From NCBI RefSeq assembly GCF_009793355.1, contig NZ_WTKP01000006.1:62001-126000 (forward strand): a stretch of 64,000 nt of DNA. The letters are read 5' to 3'. The position numbers and the translations under genes are program-made. The notes beneath the pieces are model-generated. The model had not been told where the DNA came from. It saw nothing but the letters and a program-made list of their open reading frames with translations, and did not search any database. Of this stretch, positions 18,701 to 26,132 are shown piece by piece. Every line of letters starts with the position of its first letter. Position 1 is the stretch's first letter. This stretch comes from Vreelandella zhuhanensis (GTDB taxonomy: Bacteria > Pseudomonadota > Gammaproteobacteria > Pseudomonadales > Halomonadaceae).

Positions 18701-19921
18701 TCCGCCAATGAGCGCCTTGGGGCGCTGGGCAACTGGAACCGGCTGGGCTTTGACAAGCAGGATCCGGAGGCCGAGCCCGGCGTCTGGATCTCGACGGTGA
18801 TCAACAACCGCGCCGACCGGGTAGCCCGCTCGCGGGTATTTGCCGACATCCTGGTCAATGACATCAGCGCGGATCGTCACTTTCTCATCGGTACCAACCT
18901 CGGGGGGTTGATGAGTTACATAGAGGAGTCTTGGCAGGTGCGTCGGGATGAAACCACCCTCTGGCCGCGCTCCCAGGAACACCCGGATCCTTCCGTCGAG
19001 TGGTGTCGCCTGGCCCGCCAGATGCGGGTTTGCGTCACTGAAAAGGCGGTGCTCGGCAGGCTTTCGGCCATGCTCGAAGGCTTAGGAGTGGTTCACGATA
19101 CCCAAGTGCTGGCAGAAAACCTGGCCGACCCTAGCGACTACCTGAAGACGCTTGCCCAGGAAGACAGCCAAGAGAAGACGATCCTTGCGAAGCATCGGGC
19201 CTACTACCGGGAGTGGCAGGAATTCAGCGGGCTCGAAGAGCAAATTGCCGGTGACCCGAAGCCCTCGGAGACCCTCGATGACCAGGCCCGCGACCTGCTC
19301 TGGAAGTGGTTCAGATCCCGCATCGAGATGGTGCGCTCGCCCTTCGTGACGGGCGAGCAGCTGGTCAACCTGATCTGCGACCAGACACCCCCCGGCTACA
19401 CCAACCGCATACTCGGCATGCAGAACATCAAGGGGCCGGGGCTTGACTGGGTCTACCGCTGGCAGGCCTGGGACAAGATCCATGCCGCCGGCGAAATGAT
19501 CCTGAACGGCAACCGCGGGGACGCCACCCGGGGTCTGCAGTTTCTGGCAAGCTTTCAGGAATACGGCCTGCTATCGGCCGAGTACATGCAGGATCTACTG
19601 CATCGGGCGCGGGAGCTGCCGGTGGCCCAGAGCGAGAGCTTCCAGGCAGAGCTCAGACTGATCGCCGCCAACCTCGAGAGCCGAAACAAGCCCGAGGAAG
19701 ACAAAGACCAGCCGCCTAGTGAGCCCACAGGTGACCTCTGGCTGACGCTTGTGACCTGGGTGGAAAAGTTTCTCGACGTGGGCGATGCCGTGCGCCGCCG
19801 GCGCAAGGCCGACCAGATCTATCGTGACATGGTGAGTCAGCGTATCAGCACGGCCCGGGCCGCCGATGAGTTGCAGTACCTGACCAAGCGCCAGAAGGGG
19901 GGATGGTTGATTCGGCGCTGA
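15773..19921 (+). CDS. HEAT-repeat protein fused to PgsB/CapB-type polyglutamate ligase
   Basis: 1382 residues. About 150-450 are HEAT-like helical repeats (LLEMALHDPSPTVRQALIDL and similar). A membrane segment near 705-725 (LSFFLAGMLALFVGRHVYV) directly precedes a Mur-ligase-like domain closely resembling Bacillus PgsB. Matches are the P-loop GTRGKS (near 742; PgsB GIRGKS), KTTGCEAMF (PgsB KTTGTDARM), WECMGLTPSY (near 818; PgsB SECMAVNPDY), NTYPDHEDIQGP (PgsB NVLEDHMDVMGP), FTNGMSAN and NNRADRVARSRVFAD. PgsB is about 390 residues, so most of this protein is extra. Known family role: ATP-dependent amide ligation of glutamate to the growing gamma-chain. The same role is inferred here, although the monomer could differ. 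It starts in the stop of the upstream gene (ATGA) and is the last gene of the operon. Confidence 0.85.
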   Translation: MKRNATLQLETLLVEGLSAPWQRVNRRQIEAILTFLHKSGRRLPKDDRDALCRVLLDTLLDWVEVQRREIDRLHANHHEFTARLASAGSEDEIRGHVLDYARTQGAGRRQLQGDRSAFKRWFGPDAVSERYQKQFADCERHLSFSLERLGILGSIYMGANTVTPDEAIQRWRKLNLEEGIGELLAYEGDLRVRLAAFHGLARVARSLPPEGRERYLGDSSLTYSYRLAMDHRQPVWLQTEALSLLSVLGYPAVVDIIERRLRRAAEGDDFFVRQHAVQVLGEHSDDPRLETLLEMALHDPSPTVRQALIDLLIKLRPASLEQHLPVLALEDSAREVRGYAVHCLIRLVESDVSQVGFSRELVERGARQESQPITLRLYCHIIAAIAAILLDKGEQYALDQWSETGFAVLTTLHTQADDLRVRRWAAQARETLWCMADPEARRLHRELRTRLNKTPVNKRRSLKVPEEVDDDRLGRVLSALTQDDFGLDASRSSGKLAFRRWERFRFRLWRAWYELMHSSPDKRQAGHHTIGRVYDGLFQVPSARMSELSPTKVPGEPLHMIDEDGWRPYLPLVDQVISSLDQSWPTRPMKLYTSEGVTEITPPGGLVARLRARLKLTFRFAHYARLRNWEADSGGAANIYMLALQSLGFTVSFRTHTDPDAKPLPQDPAVRRFFPALAFPPLLLDWWQDYTGYFVSVYQNTLRQLSFFLAGMLALFVGRHVYVNLTTRRARNKLPLVIGGWGTRGKSGTERLKAALFNGLGFHVISKTTGCEAMFLHGYSHRDLQEMFLFRPYDKATIWEQADLVKLSQKLDADVFLWECMGLTPSYVRILQKQWMRDDISTITNTYPDHEDIQGPAGIDIPIVMTEFIPKNSTLITSEAEMLPILQQASQKLGTECHSVSWIEPELLPGDTLSRFPYEEHPTNIALTLRMADEFDIPHLFALKAMADHVILDLGVLRVYPLAHARGRKLQFTNGMSANERLGALGNWNRLGFDKQDPEAEPGVWISTVINNRADRVARSRVFADILVNDISADRHFLIGTNLGGLMSYIEESWQVRRDETTLWPRSQEHPDPSVEWCRLARQMRVCVTEKAVLGRLSAMLEGLGVVHDTQVLAENLADPSDYLKTLAQEDSQEKTILAKHRAYYREWQEFSGLEEQIAGDPKPSETLDDQARDLLWKWFRSRIEMVRSPFVTGEQLVNLICDQTPPGYTNRILGMQNIKGPGLDWVYRWQAWDKIHAAGEMILNGNRGDATRGLQFLASFQEYGLLSAEYMQDLLHRARELPVAQSESFQAELRLIAANLESRNKPEEDKDQPPSEPTGDLWLTLVTWVEKFLDVGDAVRRRRKADQIYRDMVSQRISTARAADELQYLTKRQKGGWLIRR

Positions 19922-19954
19922 CCGGGTTCAGCGCTCTGGGTTGGTAGGATCTTG

Positions 19955-20566
19955 ACCTGGTGGGAGGGCGATTTATCGCGCGAGGGGTTGCTTGCAATGG
20001 GCACCAACCAACCAGCCCCCGCGGATTTTGACCTGGTGGGAGGGCGATTTATCGCGCGAGGGGTTTGCCTGCAATGGGCACCAACCCAAACCTCGCCCGA
20101 CAAGTCGGCCTCCTACCTCAGTCCCAGCCCCCCTGAGGTTTTGACCGGGTGGGAGGGCGATTTATCGCGCGAGGGGTTGCCTGCAATGGCCAACAACCCA
20201 GGACTCGCCCGACAAGTCGGCCTCCTACCTCAGTCCCAGCCCTCCTGAGGTTTTGACCTGGTGGGAGGGCGATTTATCGCGCGAGGGGTTGGCTTGAAAT
20301 GGACAACAACCCAGGAACCCAGGGCTCGCCCGGCAAGCCGGCCTCCTACCTCATTACCCGCCCCCCGCGGATCTTGACCTGGAGGGAGGGCGATTTATCG
20401 CGCGAGGGGTTTGCCTGAAATGGCCAACAACCCAAACCTCGCCCGACAAGTCGGCCTCCTACCAGCCCCCCGAGGATCTTGACCGGGTAGGAGGGCGATT
20501 CATCGCGCGAGGGTTTGCCTGAAATGGGCAACCAACCCAGGGCTCGCCCGGCAAGTCGGCCTCCTG
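19955..20566. repeat. Tandem array of paired REP elements
   Basis: This 650-base gap after the PgsB-like gene is almost entirely repeat. Six forward copies of a type A element (GTGGGAGGGCGATTTATCGC then GCGAGGGGTT) start at 19960, 20036, 20149, 20261, 20381 and 20487. All but the first are followed by an inverted type B element (CTCGCCCGACAAGTCGGCCT, near 20091, 20203, 20323, 20438 and 20541). The period is roughly 75-120 bases. Each element holds a palindrome (GCGATTTATCGC or CCGACTTGTCGG) and a GTGG/GTAG head, as in RAYT-associated REPs of Pseudomonas. Such arrays can form stems that protect or end transcripts. No gene is seen here. Confidence 0.93.
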
Positions 20567-20572
20567 GCATGC

Positions 20573-22660
20573 TCAATCCCAGCTTTTATCGTAGTCCTCC
20601 CAGTAACGGCCTAGATCGCGCTCAAGGGTCATGTCATAGAGGTTGTAACGCCGCCCAAGGCGGGCCCCACCATCGCGGGTCAGCGGCTGCCAGGCGATAT
20701 TGGCACGCTGTCGGCTCGAGCGAGTGAAGAAAGCATCGAGGGGAATCGATAGATAAAGCCCCTTGTCGAAGCCCCCTTCACCGAAGTCATCGCCGGCGTC
20801 GGTCCAGGTGCCCCAGGCCCCCATGCGTACCCCGGAATCGAACTCCCGCGAGAGATCCAGGGTGCCGCCCACGTCCCCGGCCAAATAGCGCCCGACGCTG
20901 ACCTTGGCCAGCACATCCTCGATGCCGGTTTCGACATAGCCACTCAGGTGACCCGTCCAGGTCGTGTAGTCACGCAATCCCAGGCCTTGATCGAAATCGC
21001 GCTGCTGCACCCAGTTGAGGTCGATCCCCACCGCATAGGGGCTATCGAAAGGCCGATACAGCACCTCGCCGCCCACACCGGCATACATCATTTCCAACAA
21101 GCCGCCATAGCCCATGGCAAAGACATTCTCGCTGAGCTTGCCGGTGCGCGTGTACTGCAAGTGCTCGATACCCAGCGACGACTCACTGAGATAGTCGCCA
21201 ATGAAGGTGCGCACCCGGGGCAGGTCGGAATCGGACATGTATTCATAGTTATCGAGGTTGTCGAAGGCTGTCCAGGCCACCTGACTGGAAAACCAGCTAT
21301 TGGGGGTGACCTGATACTCGGCCTCGGCCACCAGCAATAGGCGATACAGATAGCCGTCCGGCCCCCCGAAGTTCTGATCCAGGCGTGGCCCCACGCCCCA
21401 AGTGAAGCGTTGCGGCTTGGCTTCGTAGAGTACCTCGTCCACGGGCGCATCCAGGTTGGCGTGGGCGTAAATACCGTAGCGGTGCGGGTACTCGTGCTCG
21501 GCAGAGCGCGCAGCGTTCACAAAGGCCGCCCTGTCGTGCACGCTTTCGCGCAGCGCCAAGCCGCGCTCCTGCCATTGGAAGCGGAACGAATCGATGTCTT
21601 CATCTGCCTGGGCGTGCAAGATGCGCCCGGCACGCCCTTCGCTCTGGGGCAGCGCCCGAAAGCGCAGCGGTTCCGCTTCCAGGCGCAGATTGCTTCCGCG
21701 ACGCGTGATGCGGTTAACCCGCACCCCGGCATTGCGGTTCAATGCCTGGCTTGCCTGCTGCCAATCATCGTAGGCAGGCGCATCGAGGTGCAGCGCAGCC
21801 GGGTCGTTTTTTACCTGGCGCAGCCCGGCCAAATCGATGTCATAGCTGATGCCGCCCATCGCCGTATTGCCGCGCTGCCAGCCCGCCTGCAAGGCAAGGT
21901 TATCGGTCACTGCCAGGCGGGCGCCCAGATTGAAGCGGGTGTCCTGGGGCTGAGTGTTGCCGTGGGGCTCGTTGCTGTAATCGTTGCCCTCGTATTCGAG
22001 CTGCAGCACCAGGGGGTCCCAGGGCGTCTGGTATTCGACCCCGCCGAACAGCGCCACGGGGCCGCTGAACAGCTGGTCCACGGCAAATTCCCCGCCAAAA
22101 TCGCCCCCGGCACGCTCGGGGCGCTCATCGAAGCGCTCGGCGAGCCAGCCAAGCGGGGAATCCACATCGGCCGCATTGCCCAGATAGCCCCAGCCCAACC
22201 CCAGGCTCACATCGATGTTCCCCCAGCGCTTGTTGGCGACCAGGTACTCTGCGCCAAACAGGGTGGTGCCGCCAAAGTCGCGAAAGCCGACCGCCAGTTG
22301 CGGCCAGTAACGGGTTTCCTCCAGCAAACGCAGCTTCATGTCAAAGCCCTTGTCGAGATAAGGGCGGTCGCCGGCAATTTCTTCCCCGAACAGGCGGTTT
22401 TCAACTTCAACGTAGCGAAAGCCGCCTTCGAGCCAGTCGGTAGGCTGGAGAAAGACGTTATAGCGCCGGTAAGGGGCTGTGCGGCTCCAGCTCGCTGACA
22501 GGGTGCCCTTGGGCGCCATCCGCGCGGTGGGGGTCTGCATCAAGCCCACCCCGCCGAAATCGCTTTGCCCGGTTCCCAGCTGGGCGGCTTGGACATTGGC
22601 ACTCATCACCAGCATCAGCAGAGGGGGCAGGGGTTTAAAAAAAGCTAGTTGGCTTGCCAT
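20573..22660 (-). CDS. yjbH: YjbH-type outer-membrane exopolysaccharide protein
   Basis: 695 residues with an N-terminal signal peptide ending near VQAAQLG. The start of the mature protein (FGGVGLMQTPTARMAPKGTL) is the hallmark of the YjbH family: an early GLMQTPTAR motif followed by long amphipathic beta strands over the whole length. YjbH/GfcD proteins are outer-membrane proteins of the Yjb exopolysaccharide system in enterobacteria. Last gene of a four-gene operon; its start overlaps the end of yjbG by 16 bases. The polymer made by Yjb is poorly defined. Confidence 0.9.
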   Translation of the reverse strand: MASQLAFFKPLPPLLMLVMSANVQAAQLGTGQSDFGGVGLMQTPTARMAPKGTLSASWSRTAPYRRYNVFLQPTDWLEGGFRYVEVENRLFGEEIAGDRPYLDKGFDMKLRLLEETRYWPQLAVGFRDFGGTTLFGAEYLVANKRWGNIDVSLGLGWGYLGNAADVDSPLGWLAERFDERPERAGGDFGGEFAVDQLFSGPVALFGGVEYQTPWDPLVLQLEYEGNDYSNEPHGNTQPQDTRFNLGARLAVTDNLALQAGWQRGNTAMGGISYDIDLAGLRQVKNDPAALHLDAPAYDDWQQASQALNRNAGVRVNRITRRGSNLRLEAEPLRFRALPQSEGRAGRILHAQADEDIDSFRFQWQERGLALRESVHDRAAFVNAARSAEHEYPHRYGIYAHANLDAPVDEVLYEAKPQRFTWGVGPRLDQNFGGPDGYLYRLLLVAEAEYQVTPNSWFSSQVAWTAFDNLDNYEYMSDSDLPRVRTFIGDYLSESSLGIEHLQYTRTGKLSENVFAMGYGGLLEMMYAGVGGEVLYRPFDSPYAVGIDLNWVQQRDFDQGLGLRDYTTWTGHLSGYVETGIEDVLAKVSVGRYLAGDVGGTLDLSREFDSGVRMGAWGTWTDAGDDFGEGGFDKGLYLSIPLDAFFTRSSRQRANIAWQPLTRDGGARLGRRYNLYDMTLERDLGRYWEDYDKSWD

Positions 22661-23409
22661 AGGGGGCAGTCGTCTCCGGGCAGGCGGGTAGAGAGCAAGG
22701 TAGGTAACAGGCGGTTGACCAGGCTGCGTTCGGTAGCGGTACCGGGAAAGGGCAGGGCGCCGCTCAGGCCTTGGCGACCGGGCAACTCAAAAAACACCCG
22801 GCTCCCTGGTGCCAGGGGGGTGGGCTGGCGGTTCCAGCTGGCCACGCCACGGCGCAGTACGTTGCCGCTGGGCACGATCAGCGCCGCGTGGTCGGCCCGG
22901 CGAGCGGTCGACGACAGCTCGCGATACACATCGGCCAGGCGCAAGTCTGGCGTCCAGGGCACACGGCTGACCCCATCCAGGCTCCACACTTCGACCCAAT
23001 CGGGTACCTGGCAAAAGCCCCAATAAGCGATGGCCGAGAGCGGTGGCACCTGGCGCAGATGGGCGCCTAGCCAGGGCAGGTCGAAGCGCCCCGGGGTGCG
23101 GGCCTGCTCATCCTTGAATTCACCCAACGCTGACTGCCAGTGGGCCAGGCCAGTGGCAAGCGCAGGTTGGCCGGAAAGCCGCGCACTAATGCGCAAGGTC
23201 CCCAGTTCCTGAATAAGCCGCTGGCGTGGCTGGGGCAGATGCGCCTTCTGGTCATGGCGCAAGGCAAACGCATGGCTCCAGGGAATCGGCGCGGCCTGTT
23301 GTTCAAGGGTTGTCTGCCAACCCTCGACCAGGCTGGGCTCAGTGGGCTGGGCATGCACCGCCAGGGGCACCAGGCTTAAAGCGAATGCCGCTAAAACGTT
23401 CACCACCAT
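22645..23409 (-). CDS. yjbG: YjbG/GfcC-type periplasmic capsule protein
   Basis: 254 residues from the ATG at 23409, which gives a clean signal peptide (MVVNVLAAFALSLVPLAVHA). An ATG at 23427 would add six residues ahead of it. The body (RLIQELGTLRISARLSGQP and later YWGFCQVPDWVEVW) fits the YjbG/GfcC family of periplasmic proteins in Yjb and group 4 capsule operons. It overlaps yjbF upstream and yjbH downstream by a few bases, so the three are translationally coupled. Its role in polymer handling in the periplasm is by family. Confidence 0.85.
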   Translation of the reverse strand: MVVNVLAAFALSLVPLAVHAQPTEPSLVEGWQTTLEQQAAPIPWSHAFALRHDQKAHLPQPRQRLIQELGTLRISARLSGQPALATGLAHWQSALGEFKDEQARTPGRFDLPWLGAHLRQVPPLSAIAYWGFCQVPDWVEVWSLDGVSRVPWTPDLRLADVYRELSSTARRADHAALIVPSGNVLRRGVASWNRQPTPLAPGSRVFFELPGRQGLSGALPFPGTATERSLVNRLLPTLLSTRLPGDDCPLWQAN

Positions 23410-24131
23410 GGCCGAGCGACCTCCCATTGAATGCGCGGCCCGTCAGGCCAGGCAACCTCATCCACCGCCCACAGGCGCCGGCTCTGTGAGTCGCGCCACA
23501 GGGTGGCTCGGGAGCGGCTGCCATCATCCCAGTGGCGTTGCGCAGTACAGACTTCGACCCGCTGCTCGCCCAAGGGCAACGTGACAACTTTGGGCGTGGC
23601 ACAGCTCAACCGGGCATCAGCGCCTAACGCCCGGGTCAGGCCGTCGCTATCTTCCCAGAGGCGCTCCAGGCGGTACTCCAGCGGTGTCGCTTGCTGCCAG
23701 GGCACGTAGGCCGTCGCTGCCTTGTTTGCCTGGGGCATCTTACTTGCCTGAAATGGCATGTAGCGGGTGGTCAATAGATCCTCGGGGAGGCCTGCCGTGG
23801 CCTGTAAGCCCTCATGATAAAGGCTGAGCATGCCGTTGTTGCCGGTCGGCCAGAACGTGGTTGAACCGCCCAGGGCGCCCAGCACCAACACGCCGCTGCG
23901 GTCGCCGGTGTCGACCACCAGCGAGGCAAAAGCAATTTCCGAGGCCTGCTGAACGTGGCCCGCATCACCCGGCAGCAAGCTTTTGACAGCGTCCTCCAAG
24001 GGGGTGGCGCCACCGCTGGCGCAGCCGTTGAGTATCAAGGCAGCCACCAGCAGGCCAGAAACCTTCAGGGCGCGTGAAAAAGCCGCCTTTGGGCGGCCTT
24101 TATCACTCTGCAACTTTTTGACTAGCAACAT
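23400..24131 (-). CDS. yjbF: YjbF/GfcB-type lipoprotein
   Basis: 243 residues with a lipoprotein signal: a hydrophobic stretch VSGLLVAALILNGC, where Cys37 would be lipidated. The mature part carries the YjbF-like ASLVVDTGDRSGVLVLGAL segment and a Trp-rich C-terminus. YjbF is the lipoprotein of the Yjb exopolysaccharide operon. The start is uncertain: about 20 polar residues precede the usual signal, so a later start is possible. It follows yjbE by 13 bases and overlaps yjbG. Confidence 0.87.
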   Translation of the reverse strand: MLLVKKLQSDKGRPKAAFSRALKVSGLLVAALILNGCASGGATPLEDAVKSLLPGDAGHVQQASEIAFASLVVDTGDRSGVLVLGALGGSTTFWPTGNNGMLSLYHEGLQATAGLPEDLLTTRYMPFQASKMPQANKAATAYVPWQQATPLEYRLERLWEDSDGLTRALGADARLSCATPKVVTLPLGEQRVEVCTAQRHWDDGSRSRATLWRDSQSRRLWAVDEVAWPDGPRIQWEVARPWW

Positions 24132-24144
24132 GCAGTAAACCCAA

Positions 24145-24489
24145 TCAATTGGTGCCAGTCGTACCCGTCGTGCCGCTGGAACTGTCGGAACCGGAAGAGG
24201 CGGCAGCGGCTACGCCTAGGCCGGCGACAGCGGCGCCAGCGGCGACTAATCCCGCGGTAGAAAGGCCGGTAGCGGCCGCGAGACCTGCAAAGCCGCCCGT
24301 TGCAGCAGCACCGGCACCGGCTGCTGCACCACCGGCCGCCGCACCGCCTGCCGCCGCGCCACCGGCTGCGCTACCACCGCCCGCCGCGCCAGTACTGGCA
24401 GCCGCGCCGGTTTCTGCCTGAGCCATGGCCAGCGGCGATGCCAGCATGCCGGCGATAGCGAACAGTGCAAAACTTTTCTTGATCATCAT
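24145..24489 (-). CDS. yjbE: YjbE-type small secreted Gly/Ala-rich protein
   Basis: 114 residues: a signal peptide (MMIKKSFALFAIAGMLASPL, cut near AMAQA) and then a low-complexity mature part. It contains AAGG repeats, a hydrophobic Ala/Gly/Leu stretch and a Ser/Thr-rich tail. Small size, composition and position as first gene of a yjbEFGH set identify it, more than its sequence. An AAGGGG ribosome-binding site lies six bases before the first ATG. The Gly/Ala repeats are encoded by near-repeat DNA around 24300-24400. Confidence 0.82.
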   Translation of the reverse strand: MMIKKSFALFAIAGMLASPLAMAQAETGAAASTGAAGGGSAAGGAAAGGAAAGGAAAGAGAAATGGFAGLAAATGLSTAGLVAAGAAVAGLGVAAAASSGSDSSSGTTGTTGTN

Positions 24490-24628
24490 CGAGAACCCCT
24501 TAAAACCTGTGAAACGCCATACGGCGCCAATGCGGGAACATGGTAGCGCCTGTAAGAAATCCTGACTATGCCTGTTGCTTATCTAAGTTTTTATTGTTGG
24601 CTCTTTATACTTAGGAAAGTGCCTTTTG

Positions 24629-24642
24629 TAAGACATTGCCTA
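24629..24642. promoter_or_regulatory. Possible RcsB/RcsAB-box-like site upstream of yjbE
   Basis: TAAGACATTGCCTA matches the enterobacterial RcsAB box TAAGAATATTCCTA at 10 of 14 positions and lies about 140 bases before yjbE. It is embedded in a longer imperfect inverted repeat (GCCTTTTGTA ... TACAAGGC, 24621-24648). The E. coli yjb operon is known to be Rcs-controlled. Whether this organism has Rcs is unknown, so this is only a candidate. Confidence 0.3.
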
Positions 24643-24891
24643 CAAGGCGCGTAAGCAATTGGCTGTTTTGAGGGCCTGGAAATAAGTCCTCTAGCCTGTG
24701 CTTCTGCATATGTGTAATATGCGCCACCCAAACGATAGCGCTAGAGCACAGTAATTAATTGACTAAATCAGTCATGAATGTTGCTCGCTAAAACAACCTT
24801 TTTTTTAATAAAAATGACCTAGTAACGCCTGTGTCATGGCGTTTATGCGAAAAGTACCTTCAGGCCTCGAGAATGCGCCATGACATCTCGG

Positions 24892-24904
24892 GGCGGTAGC
24901 GTGC
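24892..24904 (+). promoter_or_regulatory. ops element (RfaH recruitment site) in the wza leader
   Basis: GGCGGTAGCGTGC exactly fits the start of the ops/JUMPstart element that pauses RNA polymerase and recruits RfaH to long polysaccharide operons. It lies 30 bases before the chosen wza start, on the coding strand. It also decides that start: an upstream ATG at 24880 would place ops inside the coding region. Confidence 0.85.
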
Positions 24905-24933
24905 CTGAATTTGAACCCAAGGCCTGGAACCGC

Positions 24934-26052
24934 ATGCACTCTTTTTCATCTTCTTCACGACCTTTGCTTGTTGCCCTGCTGCTGGCTGGCCTGCTTTCCG
25001 GCTGCGCCCTGGCACCCGGTGGGCATATCGAATCGAATAGCCGCGCCGCGCCGCTCGATGACCTGGTCGATATCGAACCGATCACCCCCGGGCTGGTGGC
25101 CAGTTACCGCCACAGCCAATCCGCCGCGCAGCCGATGAGCAGCGAGCTGCGCGCCGAGCTTGAGGCTTACAAATACCGCGTCGGCCCCGGCGATGTGCTC
25201 AACGTGACGGTCTACGACCATCCCGAACTGACGATTCCCGCCGGGGGCGAGCGCAGCGCGGAGGAAGCCGGTAACCAGGTGGACAATGACGGCACGCTCT
25301 TCTACCCCTTCATCGGGCGGGTGAAAGTCGGCGGCATGACGCTGGAAGAAGTGCGCAGCATGCTGGCGCGCCGTCTGGTGGCGTTTATCGCCGAACCCCA
25401 GGTGGATGTCGGGGTGGCGGCGTTTCGTTCGCAGAAAGTCTACGTTAGCGGCGCGGTGGAAGAGCCCGGCACCTTGCCGGTGACCAACGTGCCCTTGACG
25501 CTAAGAGATGCGATCAGCCAGGTGGGCGGTGCTCAGGAAGACGCCAACTGGCACGAGCTCATCCTGACCCGCGACGGCAAGGAGCAGCGCCTTTCGCTTT
25601 ACGCCTTGATGCGCCAGGGCGACCAGCGCCACAACCTGCTGTTGCGCGACGGCGACATGCTGCATGTACCCAGTGCCGAAAACCAGGGCGTGGCGGTAAT
25701 GGGCCAGGTACGCACCCCGGGTAATCTGCCGGTGGGCAACGAGCGCATTTCGCTGACCGACGCCATCGCCCGCGCCGGTGGCATTGACGAAGCCACGGCC
25801 GAGCCCACCGGCATCTTCGTGGTTCGCACTAATCAAGAGTCCACGGACCCCTTGGCCACGGTGTACCAGCTGGATGTGAGTAACGCGATTGCCTTCGCCC
25901 TGGGCAACCAGTTCCCCTTGCAGCCCCAGGATGTGGTTTACGTGACCACAGCTCCGCTGGCGCGCTGGAACCGCGTGATCAGCTTGTTGCTGCCATCGGT
26001 TCGTTTGCCGGGCACGGCCGCGGATACCGGCACCGACTTCAAAAGCCTATAA
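24934..26052 (+). CDS. wza: Polysaccharide export outer-membrane lipoprotein Wza
   Basis: 372 residues from the ATG at 24934, giving a lipoprotein signal with LLSGC (Cys24). The polysaccharide-export domain follows (YRVGPGDVLNVTVYDHPEL, about residues 75-165), then two SLBB-like units (KVYVSGAVEEPGTLPV and VAVMGQVRTPGNLPV). The C-terminus (RWNRVISLLLPSVR) would be the amphipathic helix that spans the outer membrane in the Wza octamer. It is first in the locus, directly behind an ops element, and is followed by wzc. No wzb phosphatase gene lies between them. Confidence 0.94.
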   Translation: MHSFSSSSRPLLVALLLAGLLSGCALAPGGHIESNSRAAPLDDLVDIEPITPGLVASYRHSQSAAQPMSSELRAELEAYKYRVGPGDVLNVTVYDHPELTIPAGGERSAEEAGNQVDNDGTLFYPFIGRVKVGGMTLEEVRSMLARRLVAFIAEPQVDVGVAAFRSQKVYVSGAVEEPGTLPVTNVPLTLRDAISQVGGAQEDANWHELILTRDGKEQRLSLYALMRQGDQRHNLLLRDGDMLHVPSAENQGVAVMGQVRTPGNLPVGNERISLTDAIARAGGIDEATAEPTGIFVVRTNQESTDPLATVYQLDVSNAIAFALGNQFPLQPQDVVYVTTAPLARWNRVISLLLPSVRLPGTAADTGTDFKSL

Positions 26053-26132
26053 ATTTCAAGGGCCTGTAACAGCGCCACTTTTCATGAGGGGTTCGACTCC
26101 CTCCTAGCTTTCAGCACCAGAGCTCAATATTA

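Larger units (their letters stand above)
24490..24933. other. AT-rich divergent control region between yjbE and wza
   Basis: This 444-base gap separates the divergent Yjb and Wza/Wzc operons and is much richer in A+T than either side. It carries an RcsB-box-like site (24629-24642), an inverted repeat TGACT-AAATC-AGTCA (24760-24774), a run of T residues near 24800 and an ops element (24892-24904) in the wza leader. No gene is seen in it. Confidence 0.7.

Noticed and set aside
19955..20566. CRISPR array
   Set aside because: Repeats alternate in orientation, are palindromic, have irregular spacing and the intervening sequence is itself repeated; no cas genes. It is a REP/BIME array.
24880..24933. 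wza starting at the ATG at 24880
   Set aside because: It would place the ops element in coding sequence and put a polar 18-residue tail before a perfect lipoprotein signal.
26085..26125. A tRNA gene suggested by a GGTTCGACTCCC motif
   Set aside because: Only a T-arm-like hairpin and a CACCA-like end are present in 80 bases; D and anticodon arms cannot be built. Kept only as a low-interest remark.
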